From the NCBI GenBank assembly GCA_947089905.1, contig CAMUMG010000010.1, forward strand, positions 50,834 through 114,833: 64,000 bases of DNA, read 5' to 3'. The notes beneath the pieces are model-generated. The model had not been told where the DNA came from, ran no database searches, and was given only the letters and a program-made list of their open reading frames with translations. The position numbers and the translations under genes were made by a program. The first letter of the stretch is position 1, and each line of letters begins with the position of its first letter. Source of the DNA: an uncultured Lachnospiraceae bacterium (GTDB lineage Bacteria; Bacillota; Clostridia; Lachnospirales; Lachnospiraceae). Below, in pieces: positions 9,637-18,753 of this stretch.

Positions 9637-10584
9637 ATGAAAAATGGCGTTATTCTTTATGATGATAGAGGAGAAGTGTTACATGCACATGGAGGATATA
9701 TGCTCTATGAAAATGGATATTATTACTGGTTTGGAGAAAACCGTACAGGGGATATCCGAGTTTCTTGTTACCGCTCTAAAGATTTAGAACATTGGGAATT
9801 TAGAAATCATGTTCTCACCTGTGATTCAAAAGTACAGGGACACTATGTCAGAAGTGATACTAGACTACGAAAAGAAGTCACTTTAAAAGATGGAAGCAAA
9901 AAAATGGGAAGTTGTAATATAGAACGCCCAAAAGTATTATATAATTCTAAAACTAAACAATATGTTATGTGGATGCACTACGAAAATGGAGTACATTATG
10001 GAGACGCCAGATGTGCAGTTGCTGTCAGTGATAAAATTGATGGCGATTATACATATTATGGAAGTTTTAATCCAATTGGAAACATGTCAAGGGATTGTAC
10101 TGTATTTAAAGAAGAAGATGGGACAGCTTACTTTATTTCTGCTGCTAGAGAAAATGCAGACTTGATTATATATCGTCTCACAGAGGACTACTTGGCCATC
10201 GATGAACAAGTTCGGATACTCTGGCCTGGACAGGCAAGAGAAGCCCCTGTTTTGTTTAAACGAAATGACCGATATTATATGTTGAGTAGTGCTTGTACCG
10301 GATGGCTTCCAAATCAGGGAAAATACGCCGTATCAGACAGTCTGACTGGAAGGTGGAGTACGTTAAAACCATTTGGAGATAAAACGACATATGATAGTCA
10401 ACCTGCATTTATTCTGCCATTAGAAACTGCAAAGGGAGTAGAATGGATTTATGTTGGAGATCGCTGGAATGGAGAAGATTATCCAGCATCTACTTATGTA
10501 TTTTTCCCACTTCATTTTAATGAAATAGGTGAACTTACTTTAGAAAACTGCGAAGAAATCGATTGGAAAAAATATCTTATCTAA
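9637..10584 (+). CDS. family 43 glycoside hydrolase (GH43, possibly exo-beta-1,3-galactanase-like)
   Basis: This 315-residue protein has no signal peptide, so it probably works in the cytoplasm on imported oligosaccharides. The five-bladed propeller family GH43 is suggested by DDRGEVLHAHGGYMLYENG, NGYYYWFGENR, NIERPKVLYN, SRDCTVFKEEDGTAYF and AREAPVLFKRNDRYYMLSS. The AHGG...YYWFGE pattern recalls the GH43 group that includes exo-beta-1,3-galactanases, but alpha-arabinofuranosidase or xylosidase activity cannot be excluded. It follows the transporter terminator and precedes a LacI regulator, so the three units probably serve one substrate. The ribosome-binding site is GGAGG. Confidence 0.82.
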   Translation: MKNGVILYDDRGEVLHAHGGYMLYENGYYYWFGENRTGDIRVSCYRSKDLEHWEFRNHVLTCDSKVQGHYVRSDTRLRKEVTLKDGSKKMGSCNIERPKVLYNSKTKQYVMWMHYENGVHYGDARCAVAVSDKIDGDYTYYGSFNPIGNMSRDCTVFKEEDGTAYFISAARENADLIIYRLTEDYLAIDEQVRILWPGQAREAPVLFKRNDRYYMLSSACTGWLPNQGKYAVSDSLTGRWSTLKPFGDKTTYDSQPAFILPLETAKGVEWIYVGDRWNGEDYPASTYVFFPLHFNEIGELTLENCEEIDWKKYLI

Positions 10585-10605
10585 AGATGAAAAGATGGAG
10601 GCGAT

Positions 10606-11691
10606 ATGGGGAAAAAAAGTGTGACAATTTATGATATTGCAAAAGAAGCAGGAGTGTCTGCGTCAATGGTATCAAGAGTGGTGTCAGGAAAGGGTTCTGT
10701 TTCTGAAGGAAATCGAGTACGGATTCAACAGATCTTAAAAGAAAATAATTTTAAACCAAACGCTGTTGCCAGAGGACTTCAACAGCAACGCAGTAAAATG
10801 ATTGGCTTTTTACTTCCACATATTGCAAACCAATATTTTTCTTCCGTTTACTATGAATTTGAAAAATGGGCTTCTGAACAGGGATTTATGACCATCTTAT
10901 TTAATGGAAAAAATGATTGGGGTACAGAGCTGAAACTTCTTCATATCATGGAGGAAAGCAGGGTGGAAGCTATCGTAATTATGGGAGGAAATGCAGATGC
11001 AATAGAAGTCCCCAAGGAGTATTATGAAGAAGTAACAAGAATCAATCAAACTATTCCCTGTGTAATTTGTGGAGAACAGGCAGGACGTTTTGATTGTATT
11101 GGAGTTCATCCAGATAGTCAAAGTGCTGGGAAGTTAGTAAAACATTTATATTCTCTTGGAGTGAAAAGTCTCGGTATTTTTGGAGGGGCAGAGGGCACAT
11201 ATCCTTCTGTTTTGAAAAAAGATAAATTTATTAAAACTGCACAAGAGTATAATATTACAATGTGTCAAGAATGGATTTTAGGAAACTCCTATGATGTGGC
11301 AGATGGGGCTCAGGCAATGAAAGAGCTTTTAAAAGAAAAGAAGCTTCCAAAAGCGGTGTGCTGTATCAATGATCATGTTGCTGCCGGAGCAATTAATACG
11401 GCAATAGCAGCAGGGTTAAGAATTCCGGAAGATATTGCATTTACTGGATATGATGGGGTAGAAATTGCATCTATTATCCATCCATCTATTACTACAATGC
11501 AGTATGACTATGAACAGTATGGAAGTAAGATCTTTTCTGCCGTAGAAAAACTGATTCAGGGAAACCCCTGTCCAAAGATGACCTTAATTGATAGTAAAAT
11601 GATTATTGGAGAAAGTACCCAAAGGAAAAAAGAATACATAGAAGATAAGAATGGACAGGAATATCTATACACAAACAGTCATATACTCTAA
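10606..11691 (+). CDS. LacI-family transcriptional regulator
   Basis: The protein has 361 residues. Residues 4-50 form the LacI helix-turn-helix and hinge (TIYDIAKEAGVSASMVSRVVSG). A periplasmic-binding-protein-like sugar sensor follows (IGFLLPHIANQYFSS, then DIAFTGYDGVEIAS near the end). A regulator of this kind normally represses the adjacent sugar operon and is released by a sugar ligand. Likely targets are the GH43 gene and the transport operon upstream, but I saw no clear LacI-type operator palindrome there. Confidence 0.92.
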   Translation: MGKKSVTIYDIAKEAGVSASMVSRVVSGKGSVSEGNRVRIQQILKENNFKPNAVARGLQQQRSKMIGFLLPHIANQYFSSVYYEFEKWASEQGFMTILFNGKNDWGTELKLLHIMEESRVEAIVIMGGNADAIEVPKEYYEEVTRINQTIPCVICGEQAGRFDCIGVHPDSQSAGKLVKHLYSLGVKSLGIFGGAEGTYPSVLKKDKFIKTAQEYNITMCQEWILGNSYDVADGAQAMKELLKEKKLPKAVCCINDHVAAGAINTAIAAGLRIPEDIAFTGYDGVEIASIIHPSITTMQYDYEQYGSKIFSAVEKLIQGNPCPKMTLIDSKMIIGESTQRKKEYIEDKNGQEYLYTNSHIL

Positions 11692-11699
11692 TAAGCATA

Positions 11700-11755
11700 C
11701 CCGTGACTGTTAGTGGAAAATTTTCTCGCTTTCATCTAGTGAGTGTTGCCACGGG
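11700..11755. repeat. inverted repeat upstream of the DUF3794 gene
   Basis: CCCGTG at 11700-11705 is repeated inverted as CACGGG at 11750-11755. It lies between the LacI stop and the ribosome-binding site of the next gene. No T-run follows, so it is not a convincing terminator; it may be a leader hairpin. Confidence 0.35.
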
Positions 11756-11775
11756 ATCAAAGGAGGGATTTTCGA

Positions 11776-13341
11776 GTGGAACTGGTTAAGAAAAATATTC
11801 ATATGAATAAATCGAAATGCAAAAGCAATTTGCAGTTGACACTAGAAGATGACTTTAATGTTCCGGACTCTAAACCGGATGTAGAGAAAATTATTAAGAC
11901 TCAGGGTGAAGTAAAATTTGAAGAGCAAAAAGCAAACGGAAATAAACTTCATGTACGAGGGGCATTAGTTTTTCAGACTCTTTATATCAGTGAAGAACAC
12001 TCTCATCCGATACATAGCATGAATGCACAGATTCCATTTGATGAAACAATTCATATGGAAACGGATTGTAATCAAGATGAGGTAACAATTCGAGTAGAGT
12101 TAGAAGATCTGAGTTCAGGGTTGATTAATTCCAGAAAACTAAGTGTGCGTGCTCTTTTACATCTGTCTGTTTCCGCAGATGAAATTCATGATGAAGAGGG
12201 TGCAGTGGCAGTAGACGAAGAAGGTGTACAGACGATTTTTAAAACGATTGATGTCACTGGAATCGCTGTCAGCAAAAAAGACGCCTATCGATTCAGGGAT
12301 GAAATTGTACTGCCTTCTGGAAAGGGAAGTATTTCAGAATTACTATATAATGAAATCGATTTAAAAAATACAGATATTCGTCTGCTAGCAGATAAGTTTA
12401 CAGTAAAGGGTGAAATCAGTGTATTCTTTCTTTATGCTGGAGAGGGAGAAGAAACACCTTTTGAATATTATGAAACCGAACTTCCATTTAGTGCTTCTAT
12501 CGATTGTAATGGATGTATGGAGGAGATGATCCAAAACATTTTAATTACACTGGGAAGTACTAATTTGGAAGTAAAACCAGATGCAGATGGAGAAGAAAGA
12601 CTTGTTTCAGTAGAGGCGGTATTGGATATGACAATTCGGATCTATGAAGAGGTATCTTTAGAATTAGTAAAAGATCTCTATTCTCCTGCAAAAAATTTAA
12701 CCCCTATCTTTAAAAATGTAACCTATGAAAATTTGATGCTTAAAAATACAAATAAAGCAAAGGTGACAGGACGTGTAAAAATCAATCCGGATGATCCTAG
12801 AGTCCTTCAAATCTGTCATGCGAGAGGAACTGCTAAAATCGATGAATTAATTAAAAATGAAACTGGTTTGATGGCAGAAGGAATCATTGAAACGGGAATC
12901 TTTTATATCAGTGCAGATGATGAAAAACCACTTCAAGCATTAAAAGCGGTTCTTACATTTTCTCAACAGATTGAAGTTGCAAATATGAGTGAAAATTCAT
13001 TATTTGAAGTATGGCCAGAAGTAGAACAGGTCAGTGTCATGATGCTTGATACAGAAGAAGTAGAAGTTAAGGCGGTTCTTGCTCTAAATGCTACGATTTT
13101 TGAGCAGAAACAGGAACAGTTTATGGTTGATGTAAATGAGGAACCATTAGATTACGAGAAACTTCAAAAAATGCCCGGATTAATTGGATATGTTGTAAAG
13201 GCAGAAGATTCTCTTTGGGATATTGCAAAACGTTATTATACTACAGTAGGTGCAATCAAAGAATTAAATGAATTAGAAACAGAGCAGATTGCTCCGGGGG
13301 ATCACCTTTTAATCTTAAAAGAAGCGGCAAAATTTTTATAA
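11776..13341 (+). CDS. DUF3794 (SPOCS) and LysM domain protein
   Basis: I place the start at the GTG of 11776, because AAAGGAGGGA lies just upstream; the frame is open back to 11743 but has no such site there. The 521-residue protein begins MELVKKNIHMNKSKCKSN, a typical start of this Lachnospiraceae family. It contains repeated DUF3794 (SPOCS) domains and ends in a LysM module (about residues 475-515, VVKAEDSLWDIAKRYYTTV) that binds peptidoglycan-type glycans. Related proteins sit in spore coats or the cell envelope of Clostridia. No signal peptide is visible. It is a monocistronic unit ended by a long hairpin. Confidence 0.85.
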   Translation: MELVKKNIHMNKSKCKSNLQLTLEDDFNVPDSKPDVEKIIKTQGEVKFEEQKANGNKLHVRGALVFQTLYISEEHSHPIHSMNAQIPFDETIHMETDCNQDEVTIRVELEDLSSGLINSRKLSVRALLHLSVSADEIHDEEGAVAVDEEGVQTIFKTIDVTGIAVSKKDAYRFRDEIVLPSGKGSISELLYNEIDLKNTDIRLLADKFTVKGEISVFFLYAGEGEETPFEYYETELPFSASIDCNGCMEEMIQNILITLGSTNLEVKPDADGEERLVSVEAVLDMTIRIYEEVSLELVKDLYSPAKNLTPIFKNVTYENLMLKNTNKAKVTGRVKINPDDPRVLQICHARGTAKIDELIKNETGLMAEGIIETGIFYISADDEKPLQALKAVLTFSQQIEVANMSENSLFEVWPEVEQVSVMMLDTEEVEVKAVLALNATIFEQKQEQFMVDVNEEPLDYEKLQKMPGLIGYVVKAEDSLWDIAKRYYTTVGAIKELNELETEQIAPGDHLLILKEAAKFL

Positions 13342-13364
13342 AAATTTACATTAGATATAAAATA

Positions 13365-13420
13365 AAAAGGGCTGTTGTACTAAGAAATATATTTGATTCT
13401 TAGTATAACAGCTCTTTTTT
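13365..13420. terminator. long hairpin terminator (member of a recurring hairpin family)
   Basis: A 22-pair stem (13365-13386 with 13397-13418, two G-T pairs) encloses a 10-base loop and is followed by T residues. It lies between the plus-strand DUF3794 gene and the minus-strand gene at 13452, so it can serve both directions. Its core (GCTGTTGTACTAAGAA) resembles hairpins at 20420 and 49277. Confidence 0.85.
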
Positions 13421-13451
13421 CAAATAAAAAACGTTTTAGGAGGTGCTTAAA

Positions 13452-13898
13452 TCAGGAAAAAACAGAGTGCTGTCTTCTGTATGTGTCATTATCCTTTTGA
13501 AGCAGTTCATTTTGAACCTGAGCAAGTTTTTGTTCCAAGGTTTTCTTTTTTGTTTTATCTGTTTCCGTATTCACCTGTTGTTCTAATTTTTTTTGCATCT
13601 GTTTTAGTTTTTCAATTTCACGATCCACCTTATCTGTATTGCCTTCACAAATCTCTACATTACGTTCAGGTGCAGTTGGATCATCAAAATAAATTTTAGG
13701 ATTTCCGCTTTTGTCCTTACCAAGCCTATATAACCCTGTTGGTTTTTGTTTTTCCTCTGGAATATATTCATCCGATACAGGTTTTAAGGAATTGTCTTTA
13801 CGTTCATTTTCAGTCTGTTGTGCTTTGGAATTTTCTTTTACCTTAAAAGCTTCATATCGTTGTATCATATTAGAACTTATGTTAGAAATTGGTTGCAT
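13452..13898 (-). CDS. small hypothetical protein with C-terminal coiled coil
   Basis: The product has 148 residues and no signal peptide. The N-terminal half is polar and probably disordered. The C-terminal half (from about residue 85, EIEKLKQMQKKLEQQVN and following) has strong heptad character. A GGAGGGG ribosome-binding site precedes the ATG. I do not recognise a named domain. It lies downstream of the LytTR two-component genes on the same strand, with a gap of about 70 bases. Confidence 0.65.
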   Translation of the reverse strand: MQPISNISSNMIQRYEAFKVKENSKAQQTENERKDNSLKPVSDEYIPEEKQKPTGLYRLGKDKSGNPKIYFDDPTAPERNVEICEGNTDKVDREIEKLKQMQKKLEQQVNTETDKTKKKTLEQKLAQVQNELLQKDNDTYRRQHSVFS

Positions 13899-13967
13899 TT
13901 ATTTCCCCTCCAATCAAAACTGTTCGATTTTAGTTACAATTTTAGTTTACTGTTTGTACATAAAATT

Positions 13968-15248
13968 TCAAGAGTTTTGATTTGGAATGTTGTCGGATGG
14001 TAATGAAATGTTTAATAAGACATTTAAACAAAAATACGGATTTATATTATCTATTAATATAGTACCATGATATTTTTGGGCTACAGATTTTATATTCGAA
14101 AGTCCAATTCCTATTGATGGAGGTGATTTAGAACAACAGGTATTTTTAAATTCCAATCGATAAAAGTCCCCTTGCTGTTCTCCAAAAATATGAATTGATT
14201 TTGTTCCCTCAACAGACTGACAAGCAGTAATCGCATTATCTAGTGCATTGGAAAAAATTACACATAAATCAAAATCTTCTACTTTACAAATATTTGGAGA
14301 AAGTAACGAAACTTCTGTTACAATACCGTTCATTTTTGCAGATGTAAGCTTTTTATCAAGCAAAATATCTATTACTGGATTGCCTGTTTGATATAAAAAA
14401 GACAAAGAAGCCGACGTTATTTTCAGTTTTTTAAGATAATGTTTAGCCTCTTCTACTTTTTCAATATTTAATAGGCTATTTAATATACATAAATGGTTCT
14501 TTATATCATGACGAAATGCTCTTGTTTGTTCATAACGCATTTTGGCTTCTGCGATATAGGTCTTTTGCAGTTGAACTATCTGTATCAGAGAAGTAAAAAC
14601 AGTTTGTATTTGAAAGCTATATAATATACACAACAAAATTCCCAGTCCAAGTCCCTGCAAAAATAATAGAATAACATGTTTTATAAACTCTTCTAAAGAA
14701 AATACATAAAATAAATGATGATAAGAAGTTTGTAGTATATATAACTCCAAAGAAAAGAAAAAAAGAGTTGGAAATAATAACTGCTTAATATATGATTTAT
14801 CTTCTTTTAAAGATAAGACTTTTAAGATCAATATATAACAAAAAATACAGATTGTAATAGCAATCAACGTTGCTAAAAGGATCAGAGGATATAATTGAGG
14901 TTTTCCTATTAAACCAGAAAAAATCATCGCTTCTACTGAATTGATTATACCAAAAGAGAGCTGAAAGATGTAAATTGCAAGAATTGCAGCAACTAGGGAA
15001 ACAAAATGTCGATTTCTAAACATAAGACGATTTATCCCATACAGTGCTATTATCTCTAATCCAATAGCAGGTATTTCAGAAAAGGAAAATCTGAAACAAA
15101 TTTTTTCAATCATACAAAGAAGAAAAAGATAGACAGCAAAATACCATACCTTTGTTTTTTTATCGAAGATATGACCGGAAAAGGCAATGTGTAAAATACT
15201 TTGTGAAATAATAGTAAAACTATTCAGACCTAAGCTAAACCAGTCCAT
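13968..15248 (-). CDS. sensor histidine kinase, AgrC/GHKL type
   Basis: I set the start at the ATG of 15248, which has a GGAGAGGAGA ribosome-binding site; the open frame runs further upstream into the regulator gene. The 426-residue protein has about six N-terminal membrane helices. A dimerisation helix with FRHDIKNHL (phospho-acceptor His, near residue 235-245) and a GHKL ATPase domain with N-box SNALDNAITAC and G-box GIGLSNIKSVAQKYHG follow. This is the peptide-sensing quorum kinase architecture. The start lies one base after the stop of the response regulator. No agrB or agrD gene is visible in the window, so its signal is unknown. Confidence 0.9.
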   Translation of the reverse strand: MDWFSLGLNSFTIISQSILHIAFSGHIFDKKTKVWYFAVYLFLLCMIEKICFRFSFSEIPAIGLEIIALYGINRLMFRNRHFVSLVAAILAIYIFQLSFGIINSVEAMIFSGLIGKPQLYPLILLATLIAITICIFCYILILKVLSLKEDKSYIKQLLFPTLFFFSLELYILQTSYHHLFYVFSLEEFIKHVILLFLQGLGLGILLCILYSFQIQTVFTSLIQIVQLQKTYIAEAKMRYEQTRAFRHDIKNHLCILNSLLNIEKVEEAKHYLKKLKITSASLSFLYQTGNPVIDILLDKKLTSAKMNGIVTEVSLLSPNICKVEDFDLCVIFSNALDNAITACQSVEGTKSIHIFGEQQGDFYRLEFKNTCCSKSPPSIGIGLSNIKSVAQKYHGTILIDNINPYFCLNVLLNISLPSDNIPNQNS

Positions 15249-15249
15249 A

Positions 15250-15963
15250 TTAAGTTCTCCTCTCCCGCATATGATAAAGCAATGCTTTGTGGAAATCTTT
15301 TTCACGCAGCCTTGAAACAGGGACAATGTTTCCCTGTGGCAAAATTATTTGTCCTAAGCTATAGCTATGGACATAATCTAAGTTGACAAGATAACTTCTG
15401 TGGCAACGAAAGAATCGTTTATCCACCTGTTTTTCTAATTCATTTAACCTGTCGTAGTAATCAATAACTGTTCCGTTATTTTGATGAATAAAAATCTTTC
15501 GACCTATTACTTCAAAATATATAATTTTGGATAGAGAAATAACTTCACAGGAATTACTCCTCTTTACAACAAGATTTTTACTCATCTTTTGTTTCAAATA
15601 TTCCATTGCTCTATCCATTGTTCGTTTAAAATGATTATTGTCCAATGGTTTAATCAAATAGTCATAAGCTTGAACTTCAAAGGCATCAAATACACACTCT
15701 TTTAATACTGTCACAAATACTAATAGACTGCGATTTCCCTGTTGTCGCAGTCTTTTAGCAGTTATCATGCCATCAGGTTGTTCCATCTGAATATCCAAAA
15801 AAGTTAAATCGAAGTCATTATGACTTTCTAAAAGTGACTGTCCATTTTGAAAATGACTGATATGATAAGAAATCATTGGATTGTCGTTCATATATTTTGC
15901 AATAAAGGTAGAAATTTCATCTATCATAAATGGTTCGTCATCACAGACCGCAAATTTTATCAT
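15250..15963 (-). CDS. LytTR-family response regulator
   Basis: The 237-residue protein starts at the ATG of 15963 (GGGGA ribosome-binding site). The receiver domain shows acidic residues CDDEP near residue 7-10, the phospho-acceptor Asp in LTFLDIQM, and the conserved Lys in YLIKPLD. The C terminus is a LytTR DNA-binding domain (IIYFEVIGRKIFIH, FFRCHRSYLVNLDYV). It is the partner of the AgrC-like kinase immediately downstream. LytTR regulators usually bind paired direct repeats near target promoters; I saw no such pair here. Confidence 0.92.
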   Translation of the reverse strand: MIKFAVCDDEPFMIDEISTFIAKYMNDNPMISYHISHFQNGQSLLESHNDFDLTFLDIQMEQPDGMITAKRLRQQGNRSLLVFVTVLKECVFDAFEVQAYDYLIKPLDNNHFKRTMDRAMEYLKQKMSKNLVVKRSNSCEVISLSKIIYFEVIGRKIFIHQNNGTVIDYYDRLNELEKQVDKRFFRCHRSYLVNLDYVHSYSLGQIILPQGNIVPVSRLREKDFHKALLYHMRERRT

Positions 15964-16029
15964 TATTCCCCGCATTTCTGTATGGCTTTTTGTGTATATC
16001 ACCATACTATTTTTCATAAATTAAATAAC

Positions 16030-16097
16030 AGGAGCTGTTGCAGAATAAAATTTATACCATATTTATGGTAGTAAAATCCTATTTTGCAACAGCTCCT
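16030..16097. terminator. long hairpin between the 193-residue gene and the LytTR regulator
   Basis: AGGAGCTGTTGCA at 16030-16042 pairs perfectly with TGCAACAGCTCCT at 16085-16097, with a second inner stem (ACCAT/ATGGT). It follows the stop of the minus-strand gene at 16129 and precedes the regulator, so a terminator role for the upstream gene is likely. T-rich sequence lies on the plus side. Confidence 0.6.
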
Positions 16098-16128
16098 TAC
16101 AGTATCTTTTTTTATGAGGGAAAAGAAG

Positions 16129-16710
16129 TTATGCCTCTTCTTCTAATCCGTTTTTCCACTTCTCCATCTTTTCTATTGCAGTATCAATAGTATCTTTACA
16201 AATACCCGGAAGCTCTCCGCCCCATGCTTTCGTTGCCTGATCAAAGCCTTTTTTCATAGCATTAATCAGGTCGTCTGCTTTGGTAGCATCTCCGCCAGAT
16301 AAAGCCTGTGCAAAAGAAACGAGACGATCAGAAGTCTGTTTTACACCCCAATAACCATCCTCTGAAATATCCTTTTGTGCCTGTGCTCTAGTTTCAGGAT
16401 CTACGTTTAATTTGCCCTCTCTTAATAAAGAAAAAATATCATTCCCTTTATTAGAAGCCTGCCCCTGTTTTGTCATCATCTTTTCTACAAGAGAACGAAG
16501 CTGTGCTTGACGATTCTCTAAATCAGACTTCATCTGTGCAACAATTGCACTATTCGATTTAGATGTATTAGTTGTATTATGGTTCTTTTCATAGGTAGCG
16601 GCTGGAGTAGTAGTATTCGTTGATTTTTCTTGACTAGCTTTAGTATTAGAAGTTTGGGTAGTACTTTCATATACAGTATTGTTTACACCATTTACACTAT
16701 TAATTGCCAT
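16129..16710 (-). CDS. hypothetical protein behind a sigma-28-like promoter
   Basis: The product has 193 residues. The first 60 are rich in Thr, Ser and Asn and probably disordered. The remainder is helical (IVAQMKSDLENRQAQLRSLV, then a C-terminal helical domain containing WGGELPGICKDTIDTAIEKM). There is no signal peptide and no transmembrane segment. The ATG has a GGAGGAC ribosome-binding site. A promoter matching the flagellar sigma factor consensus lies about 90 bases upstream (16803-16830), so control with motility genes is possible. Function is unknown. Confidence 0.65.
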   Translation of the reverse strand: MAINSVNGVNNTVYESTTQTSNTKASQEKSTNTTTPAATYEKNHNTTNTSKSNSAIVAQMKSDLENRQAQLRSLVEKMMTKQGQASNKGNDIFSLLREGKLNVDPETRAQAQKDISEDGYWGVKQTSDRLVSFAQALSGGDATKADDLINAMKKGFDQATKAWGGELPGICKDTIDTAIEKMEKWKNGLEEEA

Positions 16711-16802
16711 AATTGTCCTCCATTCTGCCGATATACGGCTCTATTTATAATTTAATACGGAAAGCAAATGCAAATACGCTCTGTCCGTAGTTTCTATAAA
16801 TT

Positions 16803-16830
16803 CTATCGGCAGGAGCAGAGAAAAAATTAA
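16803..16830 (-). promoter_or_regulatory. candidate sigma-28 (SigD/FliA) promoter
   Basis: On the minus strand TTAA (16830-16827) is followed after 16 bases by GCCGATAG (16810-16803), close to the TAAA-N15-GCCGATAT consensus. It points at the 193-residue gene. The motif CTGCCGATA also occurs inverted at 16725-16733, making a 9-base inverted repeat within the leader. Confidence 0.5.
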
Positions 16831-16849
16831 CCATTTTTAAGTATTGTAT

Positions 16850-18652
16850 TCATTTTTTCGAAGATTGGATTTGTTCAGCTAGATCATTTAAATATACCCA
16901 CCGCTCCATCTTTTTTTCCATCTGCTGTTCAAGTTCTTCTTTTTCTTTTGTAAGCTTTGTCAGGGCAGAGTAATCAGAAGAGGATTTGGAAATTTGTAGA
17001 TTAATTTCTTTTTGTTTTTCTTCTAAAGAAGCAATTTCTTCATCAATCGTTTCATATTCTCTTTGTTCCTGATAAGTAAATTTTAATTTGGGTTCTCTTT
17101 GCTTCCAGTCATTTTTTGTAGAACGCTTTTCGGATGATTTTATTTCTGGCTGGGCAGATACATCAGATAAGGCAACAGCTTTATAGTCACTATAATTGCC
17201 CTCGTATTGGACAATTTGACCATCTTTTTCAAAAGCAAAAATCCGTTGAGCAATTTTGTCTAAAAAATATCGATCATGTGAAACTGCGATAACAATCCCA
17301 GAAAATGTTGTTAAATAATCTTCTAAAATAGTTAAAGTCTGAATATCTAAATCATTTGTGGGTTCATCAAAGACTAAAATATTTGGAGCTTCCATCAATA
17401 TTTTTAATAGACAAAGACGACGTTTTTCTCCTCCAGAGAGTTTTCCGATCAAAGAATATTGTAATGCTCCAGTAAATAAAAACTTTTCACACATCTGGGA
17501 AGCTGTAATGGCTCCCTGTGTGGTTTCTATGATTTCAGCAGTTTCACGAATATAATCGATAACTCGAATTTGATTGTTTAAAGATTCGTTTTCTTGAGAA
17601 AAGTAACCAATTTTTACGGTACTTCCACGTTCTACTTTTCCTTCGTCGGGAGAAAGAGAACCTGTCAAAATTTTTAATAAAGTGGATTTGCCACAACCAT
17701 TTGCTCCAATGATTCCAATTCTATCATTTGGAAGCAGAATATAAGAAAAATCTTTAATTAGAATATGTCCATCATAACCTTTGGAAATGTGTTCTAAGGC
17801 GATAGTTTTTTTCCCAAGACGAGAAAACACAGAATTGATTTCTACCTGGGCATCTGTTTCTGGCTTTTCCCTATCTCTAAGGGCTTCAAATCTTGCAATA
17901 TGAGCTTTTTGTTTCGTAGAACGTGCTCTTGCTCCTCGCATCATCCATTCTAATTCTGTTTTAAAAAGACTTTTTGCTTTGCGTTCTGTTGCCAATATGA
18001 TTTCTTCTCTTTCTGCTTTCCTTGCAAGAAAACCAGAATAATTAGTCTGATAAGAATATAGTTTTCCCTTATCTAATTCCCAGATTTTATTACTCACCCG
18101 ATCTAAAAAATAACGGTCATGGGTGATCATCACAAATGCACCTCGAAATTTTTTTAAATAAGCTTCCAGCCATTCTGTCATTTCACTGTCAAGATGGTTT
18201 GTAGGCTCATCAAGAATCAGAAGATCTGCCGGAGTAAGTAAAGTCTGAACCAAAGCAACACGTTTTTTTTGACCTCCAGAAAGAATATCTGGTGATTGTT
18301 CAGGACAGTCAATTCCAAGTTTTAATAACATTGCTCTTGCCTCTCCCTCGATATTACGGTAATCTTGCTGAGAGGGTTTTTGATTAGAAGTTATATTTTT
18401 CAGAATATTCTGTGAATAATCAAATACAGGAGTCTGCGCAAGATAGGCAATTCGGAGTGTTTTTGCTTTGGTGAGAGTTCCCTCATCGGGCTGCTCTAAA
18501 CCTGCAATAATCTTTAACAGCGTTGATTTTCCAGTACCATTAATTCCGATAAGTCCAATTTTATCTTCTTCATTAATACCAAGACTGACGTCAGAAAATA
18601 AAATTCGATCTGTATAACTTTTTTTGATATGTTCTAAAGTTAATAAATTCAT
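16850..18652 (-). CDS. ABC-F family ATPase (Uup-like)
   Basis: The 600-residue soluble protein has two ATP-binding cassettes in tandem. The first has Walker A GINGTGKST, signature LSGGQKKR and Walker B LLILDEPTNHLD. The second has GANGCGKST, LSGGEKRR and ILVFDEPTNDLD. A linker lies between them and a charged coiled coil occupies the last 70 or so residues, as in Uup. There are no membrane segments. ABC-F proteins act on the ribosome, in translation quality control or antibiotic protection; which applies here cannot be told from sequence. The ribosome-binding site is GAGG. Confidence 0.92.
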   Translation of the reverse strand: MNLLTLEHIKKSYTDRILFSDVSLGINEEDKIGLIGINGTGKSTLLKIIAGLEQPDEGTLTKAKTLRIAYLAQTPVFDYSQNILKNITSNQKPSQQDYRNIEGEARAMLLKLGIDCPEQSPDILSGGQKKRVALVQTLLTPADLLILDEPTNHLDSEMTEWLEAYLKKFRGAFVMITHDRYFLDRVSNKIWELDKGKLYSYQTNYSGFLARKAEREEIILATERKAKSLFKTELEWMMRGARARSTKQKAHIARFEALRDREKPETDAQVEINSVFSRLGKKTIALEHISKGYDGHILIKDFSYILLPNDRIGIIGANGCGKSTLLKILTGSLSPDEGKVERGSTVKIGYFSQENESLNNQIRVIDYIRETAEIIETTQGAITASQMCEKFLFTGALQYSLIGKLSGGEKRRLCLLKILMEAPNILVFDEPTNDLDIQTLTILEDYLTTFSGIVIAVSHDRYFLDKIAQRIFAFEKDGQIVQYEGNYSDYKAVALSDVSAQPEIKSSEKRSTKNDWKQREPKLKFTYQEQREYETIDEEIASLEEKQKEINLQISKSSSDYSALTKLTKEKEELEQQMEKKMERWVYLNDLAEQIQSSKK

Positions 18653-18753
18653 AAATACCTCAGTTTATTTTTATTAATTTTATAGTAATAATAAGACAAG
18701 AATAATCTTTTGGATGGTCATGTTGCTAGTAAAGCCATTTAGTAAAGAAAAAC

